Below, piece after piece: positions 1-10,032 of a stretch of DNA of 64,000 bases. Both the position numbers and the translations under genes were made by a program. The stretch's first letter is position 1. Each line of letters starts with the position of its first letter. The DNA comes from Bartonella henselae str. Houston-1 (GTDB lineage: Bacteria; Pseudomonadota; Alphaproteobacteria; Rhizobiales; Rhizobiaceae), in the NCBI RefSeq assembly GCF_000046705.1, contig NC_005956.1:1513501-1577500 (forward strand), written 5' to 3'. The notes below the pieces were generated by a model, which did not search any database, was not told the origin of the DNA, and was given only the letters and a program-made list of their open reading frames with translations.

Positions 1-1
1 A

Positions 2-2275
2 AACTCCCGCTGCTTAATGACTGTGATGGTTGTTGAAGGTGTAAATTTTGACACTGCAGATATCGACCAGTTAAATTCCTTACACAACCAGTTAAACACA
101 CTTTTGAAAAATATCGCCGATGAACGGGTTGCTTTATATTCTCACATCATCCGTCGGCGTGAAACGATTTATCCAGAGAGTCAGTTTTTTTCCTCTTTTG
201 CAGCAACATTAGATGAAAAATACAAAAAGAAAATGGTTTCACAAGAGTTGTATAGAAATGATCTCTTTGTTTCACTGCTTTGGAATCCGGCATCAGATAA
301 GACTGAACAGCTTGCTTCATTTTTTCAGCGCTTAGCAAAAGCGAAGAAAACACAATCTGAACCCGATCAGGAAGCCATTCGTAAAATTGAAGAGTTAAGC
401 CAAGATCTTATAGAAGGATTGGAAAGCTATGGAGCGCGGCTTTTGTCAGTCTATGCACATGGAGGCATTTTATTTTCCGAACAAAGTGAATTTCTCCACC
501 AGTTAGTGGGAGGAAGGCGTGAACGCATTCCTCTCACATTTGGCACTATTGCCTCAACGATTTACTCAGACCGTGTCATTTTTGGCAAAGAAACGATTGA
601 AATTCGCCATGAAAGCAATGAACGCTTTGCTGGCATGTTTGGCTGGAAAGAATATCCCTCTAAAACCCGACCAGGGATGACTGATGGTTTACTCACAGCA
701 CCGTTTGAATTTATCTTAACACAATCCTTTGTCTTTAAGAGTAAAGCAGCGGCTAGTGTCATTATGGGTCGCAAACAAAATCAAATGATAAATGCGGCCG
801 ATCGTGCCAGCTCACAAATTGAAGCACTTGATGAAGCACTTGATGATTTAGAATCAAATCGTTTTGTTTTGGGCGAACATCATCTTTCTCTAGCCGTTTT
901 TGCGAACCACCCAAAGGCCTTGGCTGAATATCTCTCAAAAGCACGTGCTCACTTAACCAATGGAGGAGCCGTTATCGCGAGAGAAGATTTAGGATTGGAA
1001 GCAGCATGGTGGGCGCAACTTCCTGGCAATTTCAGTTATCGTGCGCGATCAGGAGCCATTACCAGCAGAAATTTTGCAGCTTTATCTCCCTTTCATTCCT
1101 TTCCCATTGGTAAACTGGAAGGCAATGTATGGGGAACTGCTGTGGCATTACTAAAAACACAAGCGGGATCTCCTTATTATTTTAATTTTCATTATGGGGA
1201 CTTGGGCAATACCTTTGTTTGCGGTCCCTCAGGATCTGGAAAAACGGTGATTGTTAATTTTCTTCTTGCACAACTCCAAAAACACAACCCGACAATGGTC
1301 TTTTTCGACAAAGATCAGGGTGCAGAAATTTTTGTCCGTGCTGGCGGAGGAAAATATAAGCCTTTGAAAAATGGACAACCTACGGGCATTGCCCCCTTAA
1401 AGGGCATGGAATACACAGAAAAAAACAAAGTTTTTCTTCGTAATTGGGTCTTAAAGCTGGTGACAGCTGAAGGACAAACGGTGACAGAAGAAGAACGACA
1501 AGATATTGCCAAAGCCATTGATGCCTTGGGAAATCTCCCCCATGCACAACGTTCTCTTAGTGCCCTCCAATTGTTTTTTGATAACACATCAAAAGAAGGC
1601 ATTGCCATACGCTTACAACGCTGGCTCAAAGGCAATGACTTAGGCTGGGTTTTTGACAACGATCAAGACGATCTCAATTTAGACTCTCAATTCATTGGTT
1701 ATGACATGACCGATTTCTTAGACAATGAAGAAATTCGGCGTCCCTTGATGATGTACCTGTTTAACCGAATTCTCGATCTTATTGATGGGCGACGTATTAT
1801 TATTGTCATTGATGAATTCTGGAAAGCGCTTGAAGATGATTCCTTCAAAGCGTTTGCGCAAGATCGCCTTAAAACGATCCGTAAACAAAATGGTATGATG
1901 CTCTTTGCAACACAAAGCCCAAAAGATGCTTTAAATTCAACAATTGCACACACCATTATTGAGCAATGCCCCACCCAAATATTTTTTCCAAATCAAAAAG
2001 CAAATTATAAAGATTATGTTGAAGATTTCAAACTGACTGAGCGAGAATTTGAGCTGATACAATCAGAATTAAGTCGAGAATCCCGTCGTTTTCTCATCAA
2101 ACAGGGACAAAGTTCCGTTGTTGCAGAACTTAACTTACGTGGAATGAATGATGAGATCGCCGTCTTAAGCGGTACAACAAAGAATATTGAACTGGTGAAC
2201 CAAATTATCAGCGAATATGGAGCAGACCCAGACATATGGCTGCCTATATTTCATCAAAGGAGAGAAAATCAATGA
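2..2275 (+). CDS. virB4: VirB4 type IV secretion ATPase (5' end outside window)
   Basis: VirB4 is the large ATPase that powers assembly and substrate transfer of the VirB/VirD4 machine at the inner membrane. The Walker A motif GPSGSGKT lies about 400 codons into the visible frame, and the Walker B segment IIIVIDEF about 200 codons further on. The frame is open to the window edge, upstream of the first ATG at 17, and VirB4 proteins are usually near 780-790 residues, so the true start probably lies before base 1. The stop overlaps the virB5 start (ATGA), which indicates translational coupling in one operon. Family assignment is very secure; the start is not visible. Confidence 0.95.
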   Translation, partial: NSRCLMTVMVVEGVNFDTADIDQLNSLHNQLNTLLKNIADERVALYSHIIRRRETIYPESQFFSSFAATLDEKYKKKMVSQELYRNDLFVSLLWNPASDKTEQLASFFQRLAKAKKTQSEPDQEAIRKIEELSQDLIEGLESYGARLLSVYAHGGILFSEQSEFLHQLVGGRRERIPLTFGTIASTIYSDRVIFGKETIEIRHESNERFAGMFGWKEYPSKTRPGMTDGLLTAPFEFILTQSFVFKSKAAASVIMGRKQNQMINAADRASSQIEALDEALDDLESNRFVLGEHHLSLAVFANHPKALAEYLSKARAHLTNGGAVIAREDLGLEAAWWAQLPGNFSYRARSGAITSRNFAALSPFHSFPIGKLEGNVWGTAVALLKTQAGSPYYFNFHYGDLGNTFVCGPSGSGKTVIVNFLLAQLQKHNPTMVFFDKDQGAEIFVRAGGGKYKPLKNGQPTGIAPLKGMEYTEKNKVFLRNWVLKLVTAEGQTVTEEERQDIAKAIDALGNLPHAQRSLSALQLFFDNTSKEGIAIRLQRWLKGNDLGWVFDNDQDDLNLDSQFIGYDMTDFLDNEEIRRPLMMYLFNRILDLIDGRRIIIVIDEFWKALEDDSFKAFAQDRLKTIRKQNGMMLFATQSPKDALNSTIAHTIIEQCPTQIFFPNQKANYKDYVEDFKLTEREFELIQSELSRESRRFLIKQGQSSVVAELNLRGMNDEIAVLSGTTKNIELVNQIISEYGADPDIWLPIFHQRRENQ

Positions 2276-2718
2276 AAAAATATAGCTTAGTCACATTGTT
2301 ATCTTTATTTTGCATCTCTCATGCAAAAGCACAAACAGCAACCCTTACTGATGAATATTATAAAAAAGCCTTAGAAAACACGCAAAAATTAGACGTTGCA
2401 AAATCACAAACAGCTGAGTCTATTTATGAATCTGCAACACAAACTGCAAACAAAATTAAGGACATAAACAATCAACTTGCAAATCTTAAAGCAGATACAA
2501 AGACTAAACCTGAACAATTGCAAGCCCTGCAAATAGAGCTGACTCTTCTCCAGGCACAGCTGCAAGCGGATACTTTAAAAATCCAGTCTCTTGCTATGAT
2601 TCAAGCAAAAGATACGAAAACAAAAGAAGAATTGCGTGAAGAGCAAACACAAAAAAAGCATGAAGATCTTCAAAAACAATTAAAAGAAAAACTTGAGAAA
2701 TCTGATGTCCGACTTTAG
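2272..2718 (+). CDS. virB5: VirB5 minor pilus/adhesin component (17-kDa antigen)
   Basis: Secreted, helix-rich, Gln/Lys-rich protein of 148 residues. Residues 1-20 form a signal peptide ending in HAKA. The rest is mostly coiled-coil-like helix and ends in a charged KEKLEKSDVRL tail. The start at 2272 is chosen over an upstream in-frame ATG at 2236 because it gives the signal peptide, has an AAGGAGAG ribosome site, and overlaps the virB4 stop. Bartonella VirB5 is known as the immunodominant 17-kDa antigen, and size and position fit. VirB5 proteins sit at the pilus tip in the type IV secretion family. Confidence 0.92.
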   Translation: MKKYSLVTLLSLFCISHAKAQTATLTDEYYKKALENTQKLDVAKSQTAESIYESATQTANKIKDINNQLANLKADTKTKPEQLQALQIELTLLQAQLQADTLKIQSLAMIQAKDTKTKEELREEQTQKKHEDLQKQLKEKLEKSDVRL

Positions 2719-3670
2719 TTTTTCCCCGTTTGAGAGCATTTCTGGATATATTTTACAACCACTCAATAATGTAATGAACACAACAGTGAGTGGTTTGTCT
2801 TCTGCTATTTCAGCCCCTTTAAATCTTGCCTCGATCATTTTTATTTTTCTGTATGGTTATAATGTTATGACCGGTCGCGTTGCCCTTTCGATGAATAGTC
2901 TTCTCAACAATGTTGTAAAAATCGTCATTGTGACGACAATGGCAACCAACGCGGATACATTTAATACCTATGTTAAAAATATTTTCTTTGGCGATTTAGC
3001 AAATGCTATTGGGAATGCCCTCAACAGTAATCCCTCTAGTGCCAATGTTTTTGATTATATTCTGTTAAAGACAAGTGCCCGCTATCAAGAGGTTTTGGCA
3101 GCGGCTTGGTTCCTTGAAAAGATCATGGTTGGTCTTCTTGGATCTTTAATGATTATGGCCGTTATTGTCTTTTGTATAGGTGGTTTTATCGTGCAAATGT
3201 TTGCACAGGTTGCACTTGTGATGATTATAGGTCTTGGACCTCTTTTCATTAGCCTCTATTTGTTCAATGCAACCAGAAAATTTACCGATGCGTGGATTAC
3301 GACACTGGTCAATTTTACCATTTTGCAAGTTTTGGTGATCATGCTTGGGACGATTATGTGCAAAATTATTCTGTATGTTCTCGATGGAACATATGAGTCA
3401 ATTTATTTTCTGTTTCCCCCTGTCGTCGTTATCTCCATAGTAGGCGCTATTCTTTTCCGTGCGCTTCCTGGCATTGCCTCTGCACTCTCCAGTGGAGGTC
3501 CATACTTTAACGCTGGTATATCTTCAGGAGGACAGATTTTCACGATGCTCTCCAGCGGCGCTAAAACGGGAAGAAACGCGGCAAAAAGTGCAGCATCAAC
3601 ACTTTCTGGTGCAGCAGGAACCGCAACCAAAGCGGCAAAAATAGGAGGGAATGGTCGTGGTCGATTTTAA
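2705..3670 (+). CDS. virB6: VirB6 polytopic inner-membrane channel protein
   Basis: A 321-residue protein with several long hydrophobic segments (for example LASIIFIFLYGYNV, LLGSLMIMAVIVFCIGGFIV and VVVISIVGAILF) followed by a Gly/Ala/Ser/Lys-rich tail. This is the usual build of VirB6, the membrane pore component that contacts the translocating substrate. The start at 2705 (ATG) is preferred to an in-frame TTG at 2693. It overlaps virB5 by 14 bases. The downstream gap to virB7, 223 bases, is the only sizeable one within virB4-virB11 and holds a strong hairpin. Confidence 0.93.
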   Translation: MSDFSFSPFESISGYILQPLNNVMNTTVSGLSSAISAPLNLASIIFIFLYGYNVMTGRVALSMNSLLNNVVKIVIVTTMATNADTFNTYVKNIFFGDLANAIGNALNSNPSSANVFDYILLKTSARYQEVLAAAWFLEKIMVGLLGSLMIMAVIVFCIGGFIVQMFAQVALVMIIGLGPLFISLYLFNATRKFTDAWITTLVNFTILQVLVIMLGTIMCKIILYVLDGTYESIYFLFPPVVVISIVGAILFRALPGIASALSSGGPYFNAGISSGGQIFTMLSSGAKTGRNAAKSAASTLSGAAGTATKAAKIGGNGRGRF

Positions 3671-3708
3671 TGACAGACACCTCCTAAAAGAACCCTAGTT
3701 CTTATCTT

Positions 3709-3742
3709 CACGGTGTGTGCGCTGTTATGCGCACACACCGTG
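3709..3742 (+). promoter_or_regulatory. 14-bp perfect hairpin between virB6 and virB7
   Basis: CACGGTGTGTGCGC and its exact complement flank a 6-base loop (TGTTAT). No T-run follows, so this is not a classical intrinsic terminator. An mRNA processing or stability element, or a translational attenuator inside the virB operon, is inferred only from position. A weaker GAAAC/GTTTC symmetry lies just downstream. Confidence 0.6.
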
Positions 3743-3893
3743 TATATTGCATGAAACAGTTGATACCACCGTTTCACAAGACCAATCAAAATGTTTCATG
3801 GTGCATTTTGTAAGATGTATTCAGAACAAGATCCCCCATGCACTCCCTATGAGTTCATGCGTTGTATTTAAAAGTATCTATGAGTTTAAAAAA

Positions 3894-4208
3894 ATGAAAC
3901 AAAAAATAACTTTTGTTATGATCCTGATAATTGCCCTTACAGGCTGCGCCTCTCTTACTGGCCCCAAAAAACCACCAAGATGTAATGGCAAAGTTACCCG
4001 CGCTTTAAATAGAGATAAATGGGATTGGGACAATAAAAACCTCATCCTACAAGAAAAAAATGTAAAGCCTGTCAGGACTCCTATCATCCTCAACACGCTG
4101 GAAAACGAAAAAGCAACAGCGACCGTGACGTTGAAGGAAAATTCATTGAATTCCATAACTCGTGAAACACTCCCTGAGAACACTATGGAGATTGCGCGTG
4201 AAAATTAA
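3894..4208 (+). CDS. virB7: VirB7 outer-membrane lipoprotein
   Basis: A 104-residue lipoprotein with signal peptide and lipobox LTGC, the acylated cysteine being Cys18. VirB7 anchors and stabilises VirB9 in the outer-membrane core complex. The start at 3894 is chosen because it places the signal peptide at the N-terminus; the frame is open further upstream but that part looks non-coding. No strong ribosome site is seen. The gene is longer than the short Agrobacterium VirB7, as in other Bartonella. Its end overlaps the virB8 start by 11 bases. Confidence 0.85.
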   Translation: MKQKITFVMILIIALTGCASLTGPKKPPRCNGKVTRALNRDKWDWDNKNLILQEKNVKPVRTPIILNTLENEKATATVTLKENSLNSITRETLPENTMEIAREN

Positions 4209-4866
4209 TGAATTTAATGAATATATAAAAGAAGCACGTTCCTTTGATATTGATCGCATGCATGGCATGCGACAACGCATGAGAATTGCCATGGCTTTAA
4301 CGGTACTTTTTGGATTAATGACAATCGCCTTGGCCTTAGCTGTAGCAGCCTTAACACCCTTAAAAACAGTAGAGCCCTTTGTGATCCGCGTTGATAATTC
4401 AACGGGCATTATTGAAACTGTGAGTGCCTTAAAAGAAACGCCAAACGACTATGATGAAGCGATAACACGCTATTTTGCCAGCAAATATGTTCGTGCCCGT
4501 GAAGGTTTTCAATTATCAGAGGCGGAACATAATTTTCGCTTAGTCTCTCTTTTATCTTCCCCAGAAGAACAAAGCCGTTTTGCGAAATGGTATGCAGGCA
4601 ACAATCCAGAAAGTCCACAAAATATCTACCAAAACATGATTGCTACAGTCACAATCAAATCAATCTCTTTTTTAAGCAAGGATCTTATTCAAGTTCGTTA
4701 TTATAAGACGGTCAGAGAATTGAATGACAAAGAAAATATTTCCCATTGGGTTTCGATCTTAAATTTTTCCTACATTAATGCACAAATTTCAACACAGGAC
4801 CGATTAATTAACCCGCTTGGCTTTCAAGTGTCGGAATATAGATCTGATCCAGAGGTGATACAATGA
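4198..4866 (+). CDS. virB8: VirB8 inner-membrane assembly factor
   Basis: A bitopic inner-membrane protein of 222 residues: short cytoplasmic N-terminus, one membrane span around residues 35-60 ([20 protein letters not shown]), then a periplasmic domain with the family features ([29 protein letters not shown]). The GTG start at 4198 is preferred to an upstream ATG at 4162 because ATGGAG lies 9-14 bases before it and the protein then begins KINEFNEY. It overlaps virB7 upstream and shares ATGA with virB9 downstream. VirB8 nucleates the VirB9/VirB10 core. Confidence 0.92.
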   Translation: MKINEFNEYIKEARSFDIDRMHGMRQRMRIAMALTVLFGLMTIALALAVAALTPLKTVEPFVIRVDNSTGIIETVSALKETPNDYDEAITRYFASKYVRAREGFQLSEAEHNFRLVSLLSSPEEQSRFAKWYAGNNPESPQNIYQNMIATVTIKSISFLSKDLIQVRYYKTVRELNDKENISHWVSILNFSYINAQISTQDRLINPLGFQVSEYRSDPEVIQ

Positions 4867-5729
4867 TGAGGATTTTAAAAACACTCTTTTTAGCTTTCAT
4901 AGCTGCAATAAGTTGCTATACGACCCCCTCATTTGCTGAAACAGCACCTGTGAGTGCACGCAAAGACAATCGCATCAGATTTGTCAATTATGACCCCTAT
5001 AATGTGACAAAAATCATTGGCTCCATTCGTTCTTCTGTTCAACTTGAATTTGCCGATGATGAAGAAGTAACCTATGTAGGGATTGGCAATTCCGTTGCTT
5101 GGCAAGTTGCACCGGCTGGCCACTTTGTATTTCTAAAACCACGCGAAGTTCAACCTGTTACCAATTTACAAATTGTTACAAGCCGCCAAGACGGCACAAA
5201 ACGCTCTTATCAATTTGAACTACAAGTGCGTGAAGGGGATGTTTCAGCGGGCAATGATACATATTTTCTGGTAAAGTTTCGTTATCCAGAAGATGAAGCC
5301 TTGCGTAAAAAATTAGCCGAAGCAGCGAAAGCGGCACAACGTGAAGAAAATTTTGTCAATGATATTTTTAACACGCATGAAGATTTTGGACCACGCAATT
5401 GGGCTTATGAAGCGCAAGGCTCACCCCTCATTGAACCTGCTTCTGTCTATGATAACGGAAAAACAACAACCTTTACATTTTTAGGCAATACTGAAATCCC
5501 TGCCATTTATCTTGTCTCATTAGATGGACAAGAAGCTCTCGTTCCCAAAACGATTAAAGGAAATAAGGTCATTGTTCATGCCACAGCTGCACAATTCACT
5601 CTGCGCCGCGGGAATGACGTGCTGTGTATCTTCAATAAAAGATTTGTGCCTGCAGGGGTTAACCCTGAAACTGGTACGACATCACCATCTGTACAACGTA
5701 AAGTGAACATAGGAAACGGTTATGAATGA
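4863..5729 (+). CDS. virB9: VirB9 outer-membrane core protein
   Basis: A 288-residue secreted protein with a cleavable signal peptide (about residues 1-25, ending PSFA). It has the VirB9/CagX pattern: an N-terminal domain with [14 protein letters not shown] and a C-terminal beta-rich domain ending near [11 protein letters not shown]. It forms the outer-membrane ring with VirB7 and VirB10. It overlaps virB8 by four bases and virB10 by eight. Two ATG codons stand in tandem at 4863 and 4866; the first is used here. Confidence 0.94.
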   Translation: MMRILKTLFLAFIAAISCYTTPSFAETAPVSARKDNRIRFVNYDPYNVTKIIGSIRSSVQLEFADDEEVTYVGIGNSVAWQVAPAGHFVFLKPREVQPVTNLQIVTSRQDGTKRSYQFELQVREGDVSAGNDTYFLVKFRYPEDEALRKKLAEAAKAAQREENFVNDIFNTHEDFGPRNWAYEAQGSPLIEPASVYDNGKTTTFTFLGNTEIPAIYLVSLDGQEALVPKTIKGNKVIVHATAAQFTLRRGNDVLCIFNKRFVPAGVNPETGTTSPSVQRKVNIGNGYE

Positions 5730-6912
5730 TCCAATGGATGAAAACAACCTGCTAAATGATCGCGATATGATAAAAGACGGTCACGGAAAAAAGCAACGTC
5801 CCAATACAAGTAAAGCGGCTGCTCTTGTTATTCTTTTTGGTGTTTGTCTTTATTTAGCGTATTCAACGCTTTTCACAGAGAAACAACAACCGGTTGAAGT
5901 TCAAAAAGAAGGAATTATTAAGCAAACGGAACTTTTCCGTCCAGCCCCACCCAAACCTGTATCCCTGGAGCCAACGATAGAAAAAAATAACGTTCTGTTG
6001 CCTAAGGTTGAACTACCAACTCCCCCCAAAAAAACAACCAATTCTGATGATTCACTCTTAGAAGCAGCACAACGTGCTCCTGTCTTAGCCTATGCCAACA
6101 CACAAAAAGGCCAAGGGAGCACAGAAAAAAACAAAGACATAAGCGCGAACCAACCTGAAGCCAAGCCTGATGAAACAGCGCAACGCTTTAATCATCTTCT
6201 CAAACCAACAACCCTTGAAGGCATTCGTGCTGCAAAACTTGGCAATCGAAATTACATCATCGCAATGGGCGCTTCCATTCCGTGTATCTTAGAAACCGCG
6301 ATCAGTAGTGACCAACAAGGATTTGCCAGCTGTATTGTCTCACGAGATATCTTGTCTGATAATGGCCGCGTTGTTCTTCTTGATAAAGGCACCCAAATCG
6401 TTGGCGAGTATCGTGCTGGATTAAAAAAAGGACAAAAGCGTCTCTTTGTTCTATGGAATAGAGCCAAAACACCAAATGGTATCATTATCACCTTAGCTTC
6501 ACCGGCAACAGATGCCTTAGGACGTTCTGGTATGGATGGAGATATTGATAACCATTGGTTAGAGAGAATTGGCTCTGCGCTTCTTGTATCGATTGTCAAA
6601 GATGCAACAAACTATGTGAAAGGCCGCTTGCCAAAAGACCAAGATAAGAACAATTCTGAAACAATTTCTTCAGGACAAAACATTGCAAATATTGCCGTAG
6701 AAAATTACGCCAATATTCCCCCTACCCTGTCCAAGAACCAAGGGGAAATGGTCAATGTTTTTGTGGCTCGCGATTTAGATTTTTCCAATGTTTATAAATT
6801 GAAAGTGATCGAAAACAAAAAACAGATTGTCAATCGGGCTCTTTCGAGAAACTTTTATAAAAATTCTGCGGTAATTTGCAATGAACCAAAACTTGCACAC
6901 ATTGAGCGATGA
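5722..6912 (+). CDS. virB10: VirB10 envelope-spanning core protein
   Basis: VirB10/TrbI-family protein of 396 residues. It has a short cytoplasmic head, one membrane span near residues 33-50 (ALVILFGVCLYLAYSTLF), a proline-rich periplasmic linker (LPKVELPTPPKK) and a C-terminal beta-barrel domain with the conserved IPCILETAI and GTQIVGEY segments. VirB10 links inner-membrane ATPases to the outer-membrane pore and senses ATP-driven energy. The reading frame overlaps virB11 by 32 bases, an unusually long overlap for this operon. Confidence 0.94.
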   Translation: MNDPMDENNLLNDRDMIKDGHGKKQRPNTSKAAALVILFGVCLYLAYSTLFTEKQQPVEVQKEGIIKQTELFRPAPPKPVSLEPTIEKNNVLLPKVELPTPPKKTTNSDDSLLEAAQRAPVLAYANTQKGQGSTEKNKDISANQPEAKPDETAQRFNHLLKPTTLEGIRAAKLGNRNYIIAMGASIPCILETAISSDQQGFASCIVSRDILSDNGRVVLLDKGTQIVGEYRAGLKKGQKRLFVLWNRAKTPNGIIITLASPATDALGRSGMDGDIDNHWLERIGSALLVSIVKDATNYVKGRLPKDQDKNNSETISSGQNIANIAVENYANIPPTLSKNQGEMVNVFVARDLDFSNVYKLKVIENKKQIVNRALSRNFYKNSAVICNEPKLAHIER

Positions 6913-7951
6913 AACCGTCGCGATTGTTTTAACAAAACTAGAACCTATCAGTACCTTTCTAAAAGATGAAAATCTTTTTGAAATTGTCATCAATCGTCCC
7001 TATCAAGTAATGACAGAAGGGGTTGAGGGATGGAAAACCATAGAAACACCAGCTCTGTCATTTAATGAGCTTATGGGAATTGCTAAAGTTGTAGCGTCTT
7101 ATTCTAAGCAAAATATATCGGAAAAAAATCCAATATTATCAGCCACCTTACCAGGCAATGAGCGTATTCAAATTGTTATTCCCCCTGCGGTAGAAAAAAA
7201 CACCATCAGTATGACAATTCGCAAACCCTCATCACGGAGTTTTTCCCTCGAAGATCTGGCAAATAAAGGGCTCTTTTCGGTGTGTGAACAAGTTTCCTTC
7301 ACGCCCTTGAATAATTATCTCTCACATTTGAGTGAACTCAAACATATTGATCATGACTTAGTCCGTGCTTATGCAAAGAAGGATTTTGTCTTCTTTTTAA
7401 ATCAGGCTGTACAATGCCAAAAAAACATTTTGATTGCCGGAAAAACCGGCTCGGGTAAAACAACGCTTTCAAAGGCATTAATCGCCAAAATTCCCGATGA
7501 TGAACGTATTATCACCATTGAAGATACACCAGAATTGGTCGTTCCACAGCCTAATTATGTTTCTATGATCTATTCAAAAGATGGTCAAGGTTTAGCCTCT
7601 GTTGGTCCAAAAGAACTGCTTGAATCTGCTTTACGCATGCGTCCTGACCGCATTCTTTTACAAGAGCTACGAGATGGTACCGCCTTTTATTATATCCGCA
7701 ATGTTAATTCAGGACATCCAGGTTCAATTACCACGGTTCATGCCTCAACAGCACTTGCTGCCTTTGAGCAAATGACCCTTTTGGTGAAAGAAAGTGAGGG
7801 TGGAGGAGACTTAGAGCGTGACGATATTCGAGGGCTGTTGATTTCAATGATTGATATCATCATTCAATGTAAACGGATTGAGGGAAAATTTAAGGTCACA
7901 GAAATTTATTATGATCCCTTTAAACAAAGAAACATCTTTGGTGGGAATTAA
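6881..7951 (+). CDS. virB11: VirB11 traffic ATPase
   Basis: Hexameric secretion ATPase of 356 residues. It has the N-terminal domain, Walker A GKTGSGKTT at residues 187-195, an Asp-box region (IITIEDTPELV), Walker B-like RPDRILLQELR and the His box GHPGSITTVHA. It acts at the cytoplasmic base of the channel together with VirB4 and VirD4. It is the last virB gene; 67 bases separate it from biaA, which may be read from the same transcript. Confidence 0.95.
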   Translation: MNQNLHTLSDETVAIVLTKLEPISTFLKDENLFEIVINRPYQVMTEGVEGWKTIETPALSFNELMGIAKVVASYSKQNISEKNPILSATLPGNERIQIVIPPAVEKNTISMTIRKPSSRSFSLEDLANKGLFSVCEQVSFTPLNNYLSHLSELKHIDHDLVRAYAKKDFVFFLNQAVQCQKNILIAGKTGSGKTTLSKALIAKIPDDERIITIEDTPELVVPQPNYVSMIYSKDGQGLASVGPKELLESALRMRPDRILLQELRDGTAFYYIRNVNSGHPGSITTVHASTALAAFEQMTLLVKESEGGGDLERDDIRGLLISMIDIIIQCKRIEGKFKVTEIYYDPFKQRNIFGGN

Positions 7952-8018
7952 AGGAAAATGCCCCTGCTCTAAAAGGCTTTTTTAAGGCAACTCTTGAAAA
8001 GCAGAAAAGGAGAAATAA

Positions 8019-8225
8019 GTGACAGTAGAGGCGACGGAGAATCTTTTGTCAATCACACTGGAAGAATTGAAAAAGCGCCGTGAAGCGGTTGATGCAGTGA
8101 TCAGTACCCATGCACTTGAAGGTATAGCGCTTCATCCCAAAACGCTCAAAATTTTAGAAGGATATGCGAGAGGAAATACCTCACTAGAAGAATTTAACAC
8201 GCTTATGGACAACGCTAAATTATAA
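8019..8225 (+). CDS. biaA: BiaA-type antitoxin of the Fic effector BepA
   Basis: A 68-residue protein related to the VbhA antitoxins of Fic toxins. Its key feature is the inhibition motif [S/T]xxxE[G/N], seen here as THALEG near residue 31. In VbhA the motif's glutamate enters the Fic active site and blocks productive ATP binding. The GTG start at 8019 is chosen for its AAAGGAGA ribosome site. The gene ends 10 bases before bepA, the classical antitoxin-toxin arrangement. By family knowledge it should keep BepA silent inside the bacterium. Decayed copies stand before bepB, bepC and the dead bep at 26941. Confidence 0.85.
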   Translation: MTVEATENLLSITLEELKKRREAVDAVISTHALEGIALHPKTLKILEGYARGNTSLEEFNTLMDNAKL

Positions 8226-8235
8226 GGAGGTCGTT

Positions 8236-9870
8236 ATGCCAAAGGCAAAAGCAAAAACGAAAAATACAGAAATTATTTCCCCCCATCATTATGTCTATCC
8301 TAACACCACAACACTCAAAAATAAATATGGAATAAAAAACTTAAATGCTTTTCTGGAAAAATGCTCGCATGATACAGCCAAAGCAATGATCAATCTGCGT
8401 GAAGAATCCTTACCAGAATATTTTGATACCGCCTATCTATGCCATATTCATCAACAGTTGTTTAAAAATACATTTGAATGGGCTGGATACCTTCGCCATA
8501 TCCCCTTCACATTTGCAGATGGCACCACAGCCGCCATGCCAGAAATGAAAAGAACGGGTTGGAAAAATGCTTTTGCAATTGGTGATGAGATCCAAGAAGG
8601 CTTGCAAAGATTAGATCAAACACTTGCCGAAAAAAACAATTTACAAGGTTTAACGCGCGAAGAATTTAACTCTGAAGCAATAGAACTGTTTAATTCTCTC
8701 AACCAACTCCACCCATTCAGAGAAGGGAATGGACGAACACAACGGCTATTTTTTGAAAATCTTGCCAAAGCAGCAGGACATCAGCTTAACTTCTCGCTTA
8801 TCACAAAAGAACGCATGATGGTTGCCAGTGTTGCGGTAGCAGAAAATGGTGACCTAGAACCTATGCAACATTTGTTTGAGGATATCTCCAATCCAGAAAA
8901 AATTCGTCTTTTAAAAGAATTTATGCACACCATGAAAAATACTGGGCGCAATGTTAATGATCGTCCTGTTATGGTTGCAAAGGAAGGGGAAACTTACACG
9001 GGCACCTATAGAGGTGCTGGTCTTGAAGGTTTTGCACTCAATGTAAAAGGTGCTTACATTATCGGCAATATAGACCACCTCCCACCAGAACAACTAAAAA
9101 TATTAAAACCTGGTGATAAAATTACCTTTACAGCTCCAAAAGCCGAAGAATTAAAAAAAACACTCATCCCAAAAGAGACATTAGTTCCTTTGACAAAACT
9201 TGAAATAGCTGAAATGGTTGCAGAAGATGCTTTTGTCCACACATGTCGAGACCAAATTTGCAGTCTATCAAAAATTGTTTATGGCAGCCAAGGTGTTTTG
9301 AATAAAAACATAATAGAAATCATTAAAAATCCAAGCAAGGGTCAGCAACTCGCCACACAAATTGAAAGAACACCTTACTCTGTTCATAGTCTTGCAGGTT
9401 TTGACCTCATTTGCTTTAAAACTGGGGCACGGGTACGTGCTGAAAAGCATGTTGCACTCCTCAGTTGTGCAGTTGCAAATTTTACCCATGCAGTAAAACA
9501 TGCAAGACAAGAAATCACAAAAGAACATCAAGCAGAACAAAACCGCCTTAGACAAGAGGTCCCTATGCCAAGTCAAAGTTTGCAAGATCTTCTTTCCCTG
9601 CCAAAAGAGTTCCAGCAAAAAGCCTTAGGGGTCTCTCCTCTGCTTCAAAAAGAGCTCACGAGTCTTTTACAAAAAGTCAATAGCCGTCTCTCCTCAAGTG
9701 AACAAAGAGCACTTAGAGAAAATAATCATGAGACACTGGCGAAAAATCTTGGTGTTTCAGAACAGAAAGCAAAGGAAATTACAAAAACTGTTATGAAAGC
9801 CAGAGAAGTACAGCAAAAATCGCAAACACGCACAGTCAGTCACTCAAAAACGCTTGCCATGGCTAGCTAA
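8236..9870 (+). CDS. bepA: BepA, Fic-BID effector (AMP-transferase)
   Basis: A 544-residue secreted effector. The Fic domain spans roughly residues 20-230 with a complete active-site motif HPFREGNGRTQR at 159-170 and a flap around FTFADGTTAAMP. An OB-fold-like linker follows (about 240-315), then the BID secretion domain (about 320-435) and a charged helical tail. BepA is known to be delivered by VirB/VirD4 and to protect host endothelial cells from apoptosis by raising cAMP through its BID domain; the Fic domain AMPylates host proteins. A strong AAGGAGG site precedes the ATG. Its antitoxin biaA is immediately upstream. Confidence 0.95.
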   Translation: MPKAKAKTKNTEIISPHHYVYPNTTTLKNKYGIKNLNAFLEKCSHDTAKAMINLREESLPEYFDTAYLCHIHQQLFKNTFEWAGYLRHIPFTFADGTTAAMPEMKRTGWKNAFAIGDEIQEGLQRLDQTLAEKNNLQGLTREEFNSEAIELFNSLNQLHPFREGNGRTQRLFFENLAKAAGHQLNFSLITKERMMVASVAVAENGDLEPMQHLFEDISNPEKIRLLKEFMHTMKNTGRNVNDRPVMVAKEGETYTGTYRGAGLEGFALNVKGAYIIGNIDHLPPEQLKILKPGDKITFTAPKAEELKKTLIPKETLVPLTKLEIAEMVAEDAFVHTCRDQICSLSKIVYGSQGVLNKNIIEIIKNPSKGQQLATQIERTPYSVHSLAGFDLICFKTGARVRAEKHVALLSCAVANFTHAVKHARQEITKEHQAEQNRLRQEVPMPSQSLQDLLSLPKEFQQKALGVSPLLQKELTSLLQKVNSRLSSSEQRALRENNHETLAKNLGVSEQKAKEITKTVMKAREVQQKSQTRTVSHSKTLAMAS

Positions 9871-10032
9871 AGAGTTTGCTCAAAATTGCAAATTTTTGCA
9901 CCTTCCTTTTGAATCTTCAGGGGAAATGGAATGTTATGCTGTGCTGCCCATAAAAAAGCGTTCAGCGCTTTATTACCGATTTTAACAAGAAGCCTTTACG
10001 GCATATTCCGATAAAACCGAAAGTAAGACACG

